From Microcaldota archaeon (GTDB taxonomy: Archaea; Micrarchaeota; Micrarchaeia; Norongarragalinales; Norongarragalinaceae), in NCBI GenBank assembly GCA_016188965.1, contig JACPGT010000017.1, positions 1 to 51,433 of the forward strand: a stretch of DNA of 51,433 nt. The letters are read 5' to 3'. Made by a program: the position numbers and the translations under genes. Shown piece after piece: positions 27,596-35,250 of this stretch; the stretch's first letter is position 1, and the number at the start of each line of letters is the position of its first letter. A model generated the notes under the pieces. The model was not told the DNA's origin, made no database searches, and saw nothing but the letters and a program-made list of their open reading frames with translations.

Positions 27596-28219
27596 ATGAG
27601 ACGGGAATATTCGGAAGAACAAAGAACGACGATTATCGAAGCCCAGAAATTATACGCGGCATGGGCTAACACCCCAAGAATGTTGCACATGACCGCCGAC
27701 GGTAACCTCCTGAAAGATTTGATGAAGAAGAGGATACTTTCTCCGAACGACCACGGTGAACTGGCAAATCTAGTCCGCCAATACAATACGGATACTGGAG
27801 AGCGTAAACCCAGCCCGGTGCACCAACAACGACAAGAGGCGCTGGGCCGGTTTGCCCAGGAACACGGGAGACATTTCAGGGAAGCCCTAAATGTCGCGGA
27901 AGCCATGTTTGTGGCGATGAGCAAAGACAATAAATTCAAAAACGAGCTATTCCCCCCGAAATTGGCCCTCCGGCAGGTCAGAGACGCCTTGAAGAACCTC
28001 GAAGAGGGAACCGTAGCCGGGCACCACGTCAGTCTCGAAAAGCCAATACGGTTAGCCGAAAGTTACAGCGAACACCTTGAAGCTCAAGGTTCCGAACACG
28101 CGGCAGCCCACAGGGAAAGAGTGCAATGGCTGAAGGAACAAACCCGCCAGCTAACGACTCACTTCGATACCATCAAAAAAACCGCGCCTGATCAGCGGAA
28201 GGGCCGCTCTCCAGCCTGA
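27596..28219 (+). CDS. Hypothetical protein, 207 aa
   Basis: Not recognised. It is a soluble, highly helical protein rich in His, Gln, Glu and Arg, with no membrane segment and no cysteine. A Shine-Dalgarno-like GGAAGGAAGG precedes the ATG. The C-terminal 60 residues (HLEAQGSEHAAAHRERVQWLKEQTRQLTTH) look like an amphipathic helix. It is 21 bp downstream of the membrane protein gene, so co-transcription is likely. Its codons are slightly less GC-biased than those of cdc48. Confidence 0.65.
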   Translation: MRREYSEEQRTTIIEAQKLYAAWANTPRMLHMTADGNLLKDLMKKRILSPNDHGELANLVRQYNTDTGERKPSPVHQQRQEALGRFAQEHGRHFREALNVAEAMFVAMSKDNKFKNELFPPKLALRQVRDALKNLEEGTVAGHHVSLEKPIRLAESYSEHLEAQGSEHAAAHRERVQWLKEQTRQLTTHFDTIKKTAPDQRKGRSPA

Positions 28220-28228
28220 GTCCGAAAC

Positions 28229-28393
28229 CGTTATTAAGCCGCCTCTGGACAAGGAAGTTTGTCGTTTCTACCCTCTAGCCGGAGGGTTTTGGGCACGAAG
28301 GGTTTTTTAGTGCCGGACGCCTCTGATTGCACGTAGGCAATCCGGCTCTGCCGAAAAAGGGCCGTTTTTGAGTTTTCAGGGTTGTTTTCGTTT
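28229..28393 (+). promoter_or_regulatory. ftsZ upstream region with TATA and two leader hairpins
   Basis: TATA-like cores lie at about 28229-28237 (GTTATTAAG) and 28299-28307 (GTTTTTTAG). The transcript would carry an untranslated leader of about 65-135 nt, unlike the leaderless norm in this window. Two stems sit in the leader: GATTGC/GCAATC (28325-28342) and CGGC/GCCG (about 28344-28353). They may tune translation. No Shine-Dalgarno stands out before the ATG at 28394. Confidence 0.35.
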
Positions 28394-29497
28394 ATGGATG
28401 AACGCTTGGAAAGCATGTTGGCAAACCGCCACACCGTCGATTTGAACGCCGAAAACATGTCGGAAGAAGACAAGGCACTCGTCGAATTCCTCAAGGCCAG
28501 CAAGCCGAAAATCTACGTGGTGGGAACCGGCGGCTCTGGCTGCAACACGCTGGTCCGCATGCAGGAAGTCGGCGTCAAGGACGTCACGCTCATCGCCATG
28601 AACACCGACGCGCAGCACTTGCTCAAAGTCAAAGCCGACAAGAAAGTACTTTTAGGAAAAAAGAAGACGCGCGGACTGGGCGCCGGAAGCAACCCTGCCG
28701 TTGGCCAGGCCGCAGCGGAAGAAAGCGAAACCGACATCAAAGAACTGCTCAAGGAGGCCGATTTGGTCTTCGTCACCTGTGGATTAGGAGGTGGCACAGG
28801 CACCGGATCCGCGGCCGTCATCGCCCGCGCGGCAAAAGAAGCCGGCGCCTTATGCGTGGCCGTCTGCACGCTGCCGTTCACTTCGGAAGGCTCCAAGCGC
28901 ATGCGCAACGCCATGGAGGGACTTGAACGGCTCAAGAAGCACGCCGACACGACCATCGCCATTCCCAACGACAAGTTGCTTTATTTTGTCGCCGACTTGC
29001 CGCTGAACGCCGCATTCAAGACGGCCGATTTAGTGTTAACCAACGCCGTGCGCGGCATCACTGAACTGGTCACGCGGCCCGGATTGGTCAACCTGGACTT
29101 CGCCGACGTGCGCACCATCCTGGAAAAAGGCGGCCAGGCCATGATCGGCCTAGGGGAAGTCTCGCGTCCGGACCACCAGAACCGCGTCATCGAAGCGGCC
29201 GAAAAAGCGCTGTCTTCGCCGTTATTGGACTTGGACGTCGGAGACGCCGACCGCGCGCTCATCAACATCACCGGCGGAAAAGACATGACGTTAGGCGAAG
29301 CCGAAGCAGCCGTGAACGCCATTTCCAGCCGCATGGCGAAAGAAGCCCACGTGATCTGGGGCGCCACGGTCGATGACAATCTGGAGAAGAACACCGTCCG
29401 CGTCCTGGCCGTGCTCTCCGGCATCAAGACCAGCGTCATGCCGTCGTCGCATTCACCTGAGAAAGCCGTCGAAGAATTGGATTTGGAATTCGTCTAA
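28394..29497 (+). CDS. ftsZ: Cell division protein FtsZ
   Basis: A 367-aa tubulin-like GTPase that forms the division ring. The tubulin signature GGGTGTGSA is at 132-140, VVGTGGSGCNTLVRM at 42-56, and the T7 synergy-loop Asp residues are in NLDFADVRTIL. The N-terminus has about 38 extra residues and the C-terminus ends in an acidic EELDLEFV peptide, as in archaeal FtsZ1/FtsZ2. An in-frame TTG at 28382 is less likely than this ATG. The secE-spt5 genes follow 12 bp downstream, a common archaeal arrangement. Confidence 0.96.
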   Translation: MDERLESMLANRHTVDLNAENMSEEDKALVEFLKASKPKIYVVGTGGSGCNTLVRMQEVGVKDVTLIAMNTDAQHLLKVKADKKVLLGKKKTRGLGAGSNPAVGQAAAEESETDIKELLKEADLVFVTCGLGGGTGTGSAAVIARAAKEAGALCVAVCTLPFTSEGSKRMRNAMEGLERLKKHADTTIAIPNDKLLYFVADLPLNAAFKTADLVLTNAVRGITELVTRPGLVNLDFADVRTILEKGGQAMIGLGEVSRPDHQNRVIEAAEKALSSPLLDLDVGDADRALINITGGKDMTLGEAEAAVNAISSRMAKEAHVIWGATVDDNLEKNTVRVLAVLSGIKTSVMPSSHSPEKAVEELDLEFV

Positions 29498-29509
29498 GGG
29501 GTATTCACC

Positions 29510-29689
29510 ATGAACGTTGCCGAAGGATTGAAAGGGTTCTGGGCCCAGTCCCAGCGCGTCTTGGCCGTGACGCACAAGCCCCGCGGCCAGGAATACCGTC
29601 AGATGGCCCTCACCACGGCCATCGGCATCGCCATCATCGGCACCATCGGATTCGTCATCAATCTGCTGTTCCACGTATTGAGGTCATAA
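29510..29689 (+). CDS. secE: Protein translocase subunit SecE (Sec61 gamma)
   Basis: A 59-aa protein with an amphipathic N-terminal helix (LKGFWAQSQRVLAVTHKP), a loop of the RGQEYRQMA type, and one transmembrane helix (residues about 34-55). This is the archaeal/eukaryotic single-span SecE layout. It clamps SecY in the membrane. A Shine-Dalgarno AAGGGG sits 8 nt before the ATG. It lies between ftsZ and spt5; the ftsZ-secE-spt5 order is conserved in many euryarchaea. Confidence 0.9.
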   Translation: MNVAEGLKGFWAQSQRVLAVTHKPRGQEYRQMALTTAIGIAIIGTIGFVINLLFHVLRS

Positions 29690-29692
29690 GTC

Positions 29693-30139
29693 ATGTTGCT
29701 TTACGCGTACCGCGTCACCGCGGGCCAGGAAAACATCGTCGCCGACTTGCTTTCGGAAAAAATCCGCAAGACTAAGTCCACCGTCGGCGCTCTGATCGTC
29801 TCCAGCCGACTCAAGGGCTATCTCATCGTCGAGGGGCCGGACGAGGTCGAAGTCAAGAAGCTGGTCACCAACGTGCCGCACGTCAAGTCAGTGCTGAACC
29901 GGCCCATCGCTTTTGAGGAAATCAAGGACATGCTGGAATCCAAGCCGCAGGAAGTGCTTCTGAACCGCGGCGACATGGTCGAAATCACGTCCGGTCCGTT
30001 CAAGGGCGAGAAGGCGAAAGTCGTCCGCATCGACAACGACAAGGAAGAACTCACCGTGGAACTGGTGGAAGTTGCCGTGCCGATTCCAGTCACCCTCAAA
30101 CTGAACACCGTCAAGGTGCTGTCATCGGGAAGCGTATGA
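29693..30139 (+). CDS. spt5: Transcription elongation factor Spt5 (archaeal NusG)
   Basis: A 148-aa protein. The NGN domain (1-85: YAYRVTAGQENIVADLL, then GYLIVEGPDEVEVKKLVTNVPHVKSVL) is followed by one KOW domain (RGDMVEITSGPFKGEKAKVVRID, about 92-114). It binds the RNA polymerase clamp with Spt4 and aids processivity. The start is 3 nt after secE, and the stop overlaps the next gene (ATGA at 30136-30139), so the genes are translationally coupled. Confidence 0.95.
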   Translation: MLLYAYRVTAGQENIVADLLSEKIRKTKSTVGALIVSSRLKGYLIVEGPDEVEVKKLVTNVPHVKSVLNRPIAFEEIKDMLESKPQEVLLNRGDMVEITSGPFKGEKAKVVRIDNDKEELTVELVEVAVPIPVTLKLNTVKVLSSGSV

Positions 30140-30561
30140 CCGATCGCGCCAAACGCAAGATCGTCTACGTCTTCATCGCCGTCCTGCTGACGCTAGGCCT
30201 GGGCACGTGGTTCTACCACAAATTGGAAGGCTGGTCGTGGGTAGACTCGCTGTACTTCGCGGCGTCCACTATCACTACCGTGGGCTATGGCGACTTGTCT
30301 GTGACGCACGACGTGTCGAAACTGTTCACGGTGCTGTACATGTTCGTCGGTATCGCCATCGTCGTGTACTCGTTCCCCCTGATGGGAGAATACTACGTCG
30401 AACGCCGCATGCAGGTCCAGAAACGCCTGGAAGAGTCCCGCTTCGCCAAAATCCTACAACCCTACGACAAGCAGGTCAAGCACGATTCGGAGGACAACAT
30501 CGATGATGCGAACCCACTACCGGGCACAAATCACGCCCGACATGGACAGCCAAAGCGTTAA
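30136..30561 (+). CDS. Two-helix potassium channel
   Basis: A 141-aa protein with TM1 (10-27), a pore helix and selectivity filter TTVGYGD (47-53), then TM2 (63-83). This is the minimal KcsA-like pore. After TM2 comes a short charged cytoplasmic tail with no RCK domain. The start overlaps the spt5 stop and the 3' end overlaps the aspS start by 59 bp, so the tail sequence is constrained by two frames. It should form tetramers that pass K+. Confidence 0.9.
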   Translation: MTDRAKRKIVYVFIAVLLTLGLGTWFYHKLEGWSWVDSLYFAASTITTVGYGDLSVTHDVSKLFTVLYMFVGIAIVVYSFPLMGEYYVERRMQVQKRLEESRFAKILQPYDKQVKHDSEDNIDDANPLPGTNHARHGQPKR

Positions 30562-31798
30562 GCTGGCAGGCTGGGTCCACGAGACGCGCGATTTGGGCGG
30601 CATCCTGTTCATCGTGCTCCGCGATAAGACCGGCCTCGCGCAAGTCATCCTCAAGAAGAAGGAAGTCCCAGCCGACATGCTGGCCGCGGCAGAAAAACTC
30701 GTCAAGGAAACCGCCATCGTTCTGGACGGAAAAGTCAAGGCCTCCAAGCAGGCCCCGGGTGGTTTTGAGATCGTTCCCACGTCACTGCAGGTCGTCGGGC
30801 CCGTGCTGAAGAAAGTGCCCTTGGACGTGACGGGCAAGGTGCCGGCCGAAATCGACACGCGCCTGGACGCACGCTTCATCGACCTGCGCCGCGCCCAGCC
30901 CGCCGCGATTTTTCGTATCCGTGCCGCCGCCCAGACGGCCTTCCGCGAAAAACTGCTTGAACTGCAATTTCAGGAAATCAACCCGCCCACCATCGTCTCG
31001 GCTTCAACCGAAGGCGGCTCGGACTTATTCCACGTCCAATACTTCGAAAAAGACGCCTTTTTAGCGCAGTCCCCGCAGTTGTACAAGCAGCTGGCCGTCA
31101 TGGGCGGCATGGACAAAGTCTTCATGACCGTACCAGTCTTCCGTGCCGAGAAGCACAACACCGTCATGCACCTGAACGAAGTCACCCAAATGGATGCGGA
31201 GTTGGGCTTTGCCGACGATTCGGACGGCATGGACGTCCTGGAATCCGTCTTTTTGCACATCCTCCAAAAAGTCCATGACAACTGCCAGGATGACCTCAAG
31301 ACGCTGGAAACGACCGTCACGCCCCATAGCAAACTTAAACGCTTCACGTACGACCAAGTGCTGGACACGCTCAAACCCAAGTATGAATTGGAGTGGGGTC
31401 AGGATTTCAGCAAAGAAATGGAGCACGCCATGCCTGAATTGTTGGGCCAAGAGGCGTTTTTCATCACGGATTGGCCCACGGCCGTGCGCGCCTTTTACAG
31501 CATGCCGCACGAGAACGAGCCGAAAAAGTGCAAGGCGTACGACTTGATGTACCGCGGCTTGGAAATCTCATCCGGCGCACAGCGCATCCACCAGCCTGAA
31601 TTGCTGGAAAAAGCCTTGCGCGCCCGTGGCTTGGATCCGGAAGACTTTGAAAGCTACATCGACGCCTTCCGCTACGGCGCAGTCCCGCACGCGGGCTGGT
31701 CCATCGGCTCGGAACGGCTCACCATGCAGCTTACTGGACAGAAAAACATCCGGGAATGTGCCCTCTTTCCAAGGGATCGGCACAGGTTGCTGCCGTAA
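30503..31798 (+). CDS. aspS: Aspartyl-tRNA synthetase (archaeal type)
   Basis: A 431-aa class IIb synthetase. An OB-fold anticodon-binding domain (VKLAGWVHETRDLGGILFIVLRD) precedes the catalytic core. Motif 2 is FRAEKHNTVMHLNEVTQMD and motif 3 is GWSIGSERLTMQL. The SAQSPQLYKQ-type flipping-loop area appears as FLAQSPQLYKQLAVMGG. Its length fits the archaeal/eukaryotic subgroup, some of which are non-discriminating and also make Asp-tRNA-Asn. The start has a Shine-Dalgarno GGAGGA (30489-30494) 8 nt upstream. It overlaps the K+ channel gene end. Confidence 0.95.
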   Translation: MMRTHYRAQITPDMDSQSVKLAGWVHETRDLGGILFIVLRDKTGLAQVILKKKEVPADMLAAAEKLVKETAIVLDGKVKASKQAPGGFEIVPTSLQVVGPVLKKVPLDVTGKVPAEIDTRLDARFIDLRRAQPAAIFRIRAAAQTAFREKLLELQFQEINPPTIVSASTEGGSDLFHVQYFEKDAFLAQSPQLYKQLAVMGGMDKVFMTVPVFRAEKHNTVMHLNEVTQMDAELGFADDSDGMDVLESVFLHILQKVHDNCQDDLKTLETTVTPHSKLKRFTYDQVLDTLKPKYELEWGQDFSKEMEHAMPELLGQEAFFITDWPTAVRAFYSMPHENEPKKCKAYDLMYRGLEISSGAQRIHQPELLEKALRARGLDPEDFESYIDAFRYGAVPHAGWSIGSERLTMQLTGQKNIRECALFPRDRHRLLP

Positions 31799-31804
31799 CG
31801 GCGA

Positions 31805-32187
31805 TCAGGCCGATCGCGACAATTCTTCTAACAGCGCCTCGGCGGCCCGCGCATGCGATACGAACAAGTGGTCGTGGTAATACGCCGACACGGCGTTGGT
31901 GCTGATGCCGGCGGCCGCAAGCTTCTCCGTAATCCTGGCCAAAAAGCCCACCGACGCCAAATCTGACTCGGCCTGCAGCACGAACCAGGAATGCGGATGC
32001 GACGCCCTCGCACCGGGTGGCACCCGCTCTTGCGGCACGAACACCGTCACGTCTTCGGCTTCCTCGAAGACCTTGACCGCACCGGAAGGGACCACGGCTT
32101 TTTGGGCAGCGAACAGAACACGTAGGCGCCTTTCTGCAGTTTCGGCCGCATTTACGCCAACAGTTTGGACAAATCGGATTCCGTCAT
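31805..32187 (-). pseudogene. ACT-domain (ACT_7-like) protein, frameshifted
   Basis: The 31805-32095 frame encodes VFEEAEDVTVFVPQERV and the GFLARITEKLAAAGIST plus YYHDHLFVSHARAAEALL region typical of small ACT_7 proteins. The expected N-terminus is in another frame upstream: MTESDLSKLLA, an in-frame TAA, then MRPKLQKGAYVFCSLPKK. Adding one base in the run of five A (plus-strand T at 32099-32103) would restore PKKAVVPSGAVKVFEE. There is thus at least one indel and perhaps a nonsense codon. It is either a decayed gene or a sequencing error. Confidence 0.72.
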
Positions 32188-32194
32188 GCGGAGC

Positions 32195-32593
32195 TTACCA
32201 CGTCTTGATTTTCAAGCCCGGAATCCGGTCGAAATGCTTGCGGTTGCGTGTGACCAAAGTTTGGCCGTGCTCCAGCGCAATAGCAGCAATCAGAACGTCG
32301 AAGTCTTCCAACATTTTACCTGACCCTGCCAATGAAGAGGAAAGAAAGCCGAACTGACGTGAGGAATCAAGTCCAAGGGGCAGGACCGTCAAACGGTCGA
32401 GAACTGCCATAACCTCGTCCTGAGCATGGGGGGAATCATCGACTGAAAAGGCGCCCTCAAAAAGCTCACACGCGGATATTATGGTAGTCATAAGCGGCTC
32501 GCCTGACTTTTCCAATTGCTGGAGGAAGGCAACTGCATCGGGCTTCCGACGCATGAACCCAATTAGCAAGTCAGTGTCGAGACATACCATCAA
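32195..32593 (-). CDS. vapC: VapC toxin (PIN-domain ribonuclease)
   Basis: A 132-aa PIN domain. The acidic active-site residues are in MVCLDTDLLIGF (Asp), SACELFEGA (Glu) and EDFDVLIAAIAL (Asp), and a late TRNRKHFDRIPGL matches the family end. VapC toxins cleave RNA, often tRNA-fMet or rRNA. The start overlaps the antitoxin stop (ATGA, 32590-32593), the usual translational coupling of VapBC. Two adjacent ATGs (32593, 32590) are possible. Confidence 0.92.
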   Translation of the reverse strand: MMVCLDTDLLIGFMRRKPDAVAFLQQLEKSGEPLMTTIISACELFEGAFSVDDSPHAQDEVMAVLDRLTVLPLGLDSSRQFGFLSSSLAGSGKMLEDFDVLIAAIALEHGQTLVTRNRKHFDRIPGLKIKTW

Positions 32594-32811
32594 AATTTCA
32601 CTTTATTACGGTTGGAACGGCGCTTTAGGATTTCATCGAAAATCGCATCCATTTCAGGCCGATTTTCCCAAACGCCCGCCAAATCCATTATGCTTTTCTT
32701 CTTTTCAGGCTCGGATAAACGTAGGAACAGATCGGAAAACGACTCATCCTTGTTCTTAAGTTTTGCCAATTTTGCGTATACTTCATCCCGCACCGAAATC
32801 ATCTTCGTCAT
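32590..32811 (-). CDS. vapB: VapB-type antitoxin
   Basis: A 73-aa archaeal VapB/DUF217-like antitoxin. It starts MTKMISVRDEVYAKLAKLK, a ribbon-helix-helix-like DNA-binding region. The C-terminal part (MDLAGVWENRPEMDAIFDEILKRR) is the likely toxin-binding tail. It precedes and overlaps vapC. The upstream DNA has two direct copies of ATATAAACAT and a TATA core 28 nt from the ATG, a good setting for autoregulation. Confidence 0.88.
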   Translation of the reverse strand: MTKMISVRDEVYAKLAKLKNKDESFSDLFLRLSEPEKKKSIMDLAGVWENRPEMDAIFDEILKRRSNRNKVKF

Positions 32812-32822
32812 GAATCATTTGT

Positions 32823-32844
32823 ATATAAACATCAATATAAACAT
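32823..32844. promoter_or_regulatory. vapBC promoter with tandem ATATAAACAT repeats
   Basis: ATATAAACAT occurs at 32823-32832 and 32835-32844, a 12-bp period (about one helical turn). The distal copy places a TATA core about 28 nt from the vapB ATG on the minus strand. The repeats overlap the promoter, so they are candidate VapB(C) operator half-sites. Confidence 0.5.
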
Positions 32845-32857
32845 TCAGGCCATTGCG

Positions 32858-33241
32858 TCAACCCACCAGATTCTCGAACGTCATGCCGACGGCCAGCTCG
32901 CTTTCCGTCAAGGAAAAGCCGCCGGCCGTCTCTTTCAGAAAGCCCAACGGGAAAAAACGCCAGGACACGTGAGGAAACTTCCACGCGATATAGACGGGCA
33001 AACCGGTCCGTTGCTCCCATTGCTGGTAGATGACGACTTTTTGCTTGTCAAAATGCAGGTTGTTCTTCCACGCCTTGCACTCCAGAGCGAAGCGTTTACC
33101 CATCTTCAGCACGATGAGGTCGGGAGAAATGCCGTCCGAACCGCTGCCGGAGGCGCGCGTCACGAAGAACCCTTTATCTTCCAGCATCTTCTTCAGCTGC
33201 CGCTCGTACAGGGTCCCTTTGGCTTTGCGGTAATTAGACAT
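32858..33241 (-). CDS. hjc: Holliday junction resolvase Hjc
   Basis: A 127-aa archaeal resolvase. KGTLYERQLKKML carries the catalytic Glu13. GISPDLIVL (Asp41) and FALECKAW (Glu54, Lys56) complete the PD-ExK-type site. TRASGSGSDG is the conserved glycine/serine loop. It cuts four-way junctions as a dimer. The ATG at 33241 follows the AbrB-like stop by 2 nt, so the genes are coupled. The protein is slightly longer at its C-terminus than many Hjc proteins (ESELAVGMTFENLVG). Confidence 0.93.
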   Translation of the reverse strand: MSNYRKAKGTLYERQLKKMLEDKGFFVTRASGSGSDGISPDLIVLKMGKRFALECKAWKNNLHFDKQKVVIYQQWEQRTGLPVYIAWKFPHVSWRFFPLGFLKETAGGFSLTESELAVGMTFENLVG

Positions 33242-33243
33242 GC

Positions 33244-33441
33244 TCAAACCAAATGTGGACATTTGCTTATTACGATGCACTCACCATCGGCCGATAATGC
33301 AAGCAAATCGCCTATTCTCCAACCGAGTTGTTTCATCAGCAATGCAGGAAGATAAACAGCCGGATTGCCTTGAATCGAAACAATTTTGGTTACGAATAGC
33401 GGCGAATGGGCTTTTTCGAAGTTTTTGACCACGCAATCCAC
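33244..33441 (-). CDS. AbrB/SpoVT-like small protein
   Basis: About 65 aa. The sequence TKIVSIQGNPAVYLPALLMKQLGW then IGDLLALSADGECIVISK has the swapped-hairpin AbrB pattern (strand, ...LP..l...lgl..Gd.v.v...). Such proteins are DNA-binding transition regulators or antitoxins. The start is uncertain: GTG at 33441 or 33432. No toxin gene is adjacent; the downstream neighbour is hjc, overlapping closely. It may regulate this three-gene operon. Confidence 0.65.
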   Translation of the reverse strand: MDCVVKNFEKAHSPLFVTKIVSIQGNPAVYLPALLMKQLGWRIGDLLALSADGECIVISKCPHLV

Positions 33442-33458
33442 CTGAAAAGACCGGCCCG

Positions 33459-33764
33459 CTAGGCGGGCACGGCTTTCAGCTGCTCCTGCTGCCGGCGGCT
33501 CCACGCCTCCAAGCGGCGGTGCTGATCGTACTCCAGCACGTCCGTCGCGTAGCGGTGCAGCAAGGCCGACAATTCAAAAGCATCGACGCGGTCCAGATAT
33601 ACCGACAACGGCTCGGCGCCTTCCAAGTGCACCCGCAAGCTCAAGCTGGACGGAAGCGCCTTTCCTTCCTTTTCCTTGCCTTCCCACACCGACACGTCCA
33701 GCTTCACGTTCTGCGGCATCAGCCGGAACTGGTACGACTTGATGGGCCGTTTTCCTTCGCTCAT
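33459..33764 (-). CDS. Hypothetical protein, 101 aa
   Basis: Not recognised. It starts MSEGKRPIKSYQFRLMPQNVKLDVSVWEGK and is a soluble protein with alternating beta-like segments and a helical, Arg/Gln-rich end (EYDQHRRLEAWSRRQQEQLK). A Shine-Dalgarno AAGGAG lies 10 nt before the ATG. It is the first gene of the operon with the AbrB-like gene and hjc, which might suggest a DNA-related role. No motif supports that directly. Confidence 0.6.
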   Translation of the reverse strand: MSEGKRPIKSYQFRLMPQNVKLDVSVWEGKEKEGKALPSSLSLRVHLEGAEPLSVYLDRVDAFELSALLHRYATDVLEYDQHRRLEAWSRRQQEQLKAVPA

Positions 33765-33827
33765 TCCCACTCAACTCCTTGCCTTCCGAAAGACTCAACC
33801 AGAACACGGAATAAAAAGAAAGGGAGA

Positions 33828-33907
33828 GGTGCTGGCCGGTGACTTGGAGCAAAAGGACCGCGGCCCTTCCGGGCACGCGGCCAAACACCGCAGTGGCTCC
33901 AGGCACC
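33828..33907. other. Imperfect long hairpin, possible structured RNA
   Basis: In the gap between divergent genes, nested complementary segments fold into one arm: GGTGC (33828-33832) with GGCACC (33902-33907), TGGAGC with GCTCCA, and CCGCGGCCC-TTCC-GGGC-A-CGCGG (33858-33880). A TATA-like AATAAAAAG (33810-33818) precedes it on the plus strand. It could be a small RNA or the 5' leader of rfcL. No known RNA family is recognised. Confidence 0.35.
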
Positions 33908-33977
33908 CTCTAAGCACTAAGCGAACCGGACCGCACCGATTAGAAGAAAAACGCCGACGGCCACAATCCAAACCCTC

Positions 33978-35192
33978 ATGTCCCAACTCTGGACCGACAA
34001 GTACGCCCCGCAGCGGCTCGACGACATCGTGGGCAACGCCGAGAGCATCCAACAGATCAAGACCTGGGCTCTGGATTGGCAACGCGGCAAGAAACAGAAA
34101 CCCTTGCTGCTTCACGGACCGCCAGGCTGCGGCAAGACGGCTGCCGCCCGGGCCTTAGCGCACGAAATGGACTGGATCCTACTGGAATCCAACGCATCGG
34201 ACTTGCGCGACGGCGACAGCGTGCGGCGCAACGTCGGCCTCACCGCATCCACCGGCACGCTCTTCGGCGAAAAAAGGCTAGTGTTGTTCGACGAAGTGGA
34301 AGGCGCCTTTGACCGCGGCCAAATACCGGCACTCGTCAAGGCAGTCACCGACGGCGTACAGCCCATCATCCTGACGGCCAATGACGTGTGGGAGCCCAAA
34401 CTTGCGCCCCTTCGCGCCTCGACGGTGCGCGTCGAATTCAAGAAAGTCGCCAAATACGACGTCAAGAAAGCCTTGACCCGTGTCGCCGAAAAGGAAGGCC
34501 GCACCGACGATTTGGAACAATTCCTCGAAGCGGCGCGGGGCGACGTGCGCTCGGCCATCATTGATTTTCAAAGCGGCACGCCGTCCGAGCGGCAACGCGA
34601 AGAAAACGTCTTCGACGGCATCCGCCGCCTGTTCAAAGCCAAGACGTTCCAAGACGCATTATCGGCACAGGACGATTCCGCCGTCGACTTTGACCTGTTC
34701 TGGCGATGGATAGAGGAAAACATCCCGCAGGAATACGAAGACCCGCAGGATTTGGCCCGCGCTTTTGACGCGCTCTCCCGTTCGACCGTCTTTGGCGCCC
34801 GCATCCGCCGCCGCCAAGCTTGGGACCTGCTGAAATTCCAGCGCGCGCTGGCCCTGGCCGGGGTGGGCTGCGCCAAACGCGAAGTCTACCACAAGTTCAC
34901 GGCGTACCGATTCCCCGGCTACGTCAAATCATTGTCGCAAAGCCAGAAACCTCGCGGAGCGCTCAAATCCGCCGCGCGCAAAACCGGTGAAAAACTGAGG
35001 CTTTCCATCCGCAAGGCCAAGGAAGACCTGCCGTATTACCGCGCGTTTGCCGATTACTTCGGCTGGGATGAGGATGAAAGGCAAGCCGCTGGAGTCAAGG
35101 CCCCGCCAATCAAGAAAGTCAAGCAAGAAGCCGCGCCAACGGCCAAAGAACCCCCCGCGCGCCCGAAAGGCACCATGCTCAAGCTGGGCTAA
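33978..35192 (+). CDS. rfcL: Replication factor C large subunit
   Basis: A 404-aa AAA+ protein. It opens LWTDKYAPQRLDDIVGN. Walker A is GPPGCGKTAAARALA, Walker B is LVLFDEVEGAF, and sensor 1 is PIILTANDVW. Like other archaeal RfcL it lacks the SRC finger of the small subunit. The collar is followed by a Lys/Ala/Pro-rich linker and a terminal MLKLG, which is at most a degenerate PCNA-binding peptide. It works with RfcS to load PCNA. The ATG begins the conserved N-terminus directly. Confidence 0.95.
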   Translation: MSQLWTDKYAPQRLDDIVGNAESIQQIKTWALDWQRGKKQKPLLLHGPPGCGKTAAARALAHEMDWILLESNASDLRDGDSVRRNVGLTASTGTLFGEKRLVLFDEVEGAFDRGQIPALVKAVTDGVQPIILTANDVWEPKLAPLRASTVRVEFKKVAKYDVKKALTRVAEKEGRTDDLEQFLEAARGDVRSAIIDFQSGTPSERQREENVFDGIRRLFKAKTFQDALSAQDDSAVDFDLFWRWIEENIPQEYEDPQDLARAFDALSRSTVFGARIRRRQAWDLLKFQRALALAGVGCAKREVYHKFTAYRFPGYVKSLSQSQKPRGALKSAARKTGEKLRLSIRKAKEDLPYYRAFADYFGWDEDERQAAGVKAPPIKKVKQEAAPTAKEPPARPKGTMLKLG

Positions 35193-35250
35193 TGACCCCG
35201 AACATAGCCGCCACAGTTGACCCATCCAAAAACTCGACGCGTTCTAGGTC

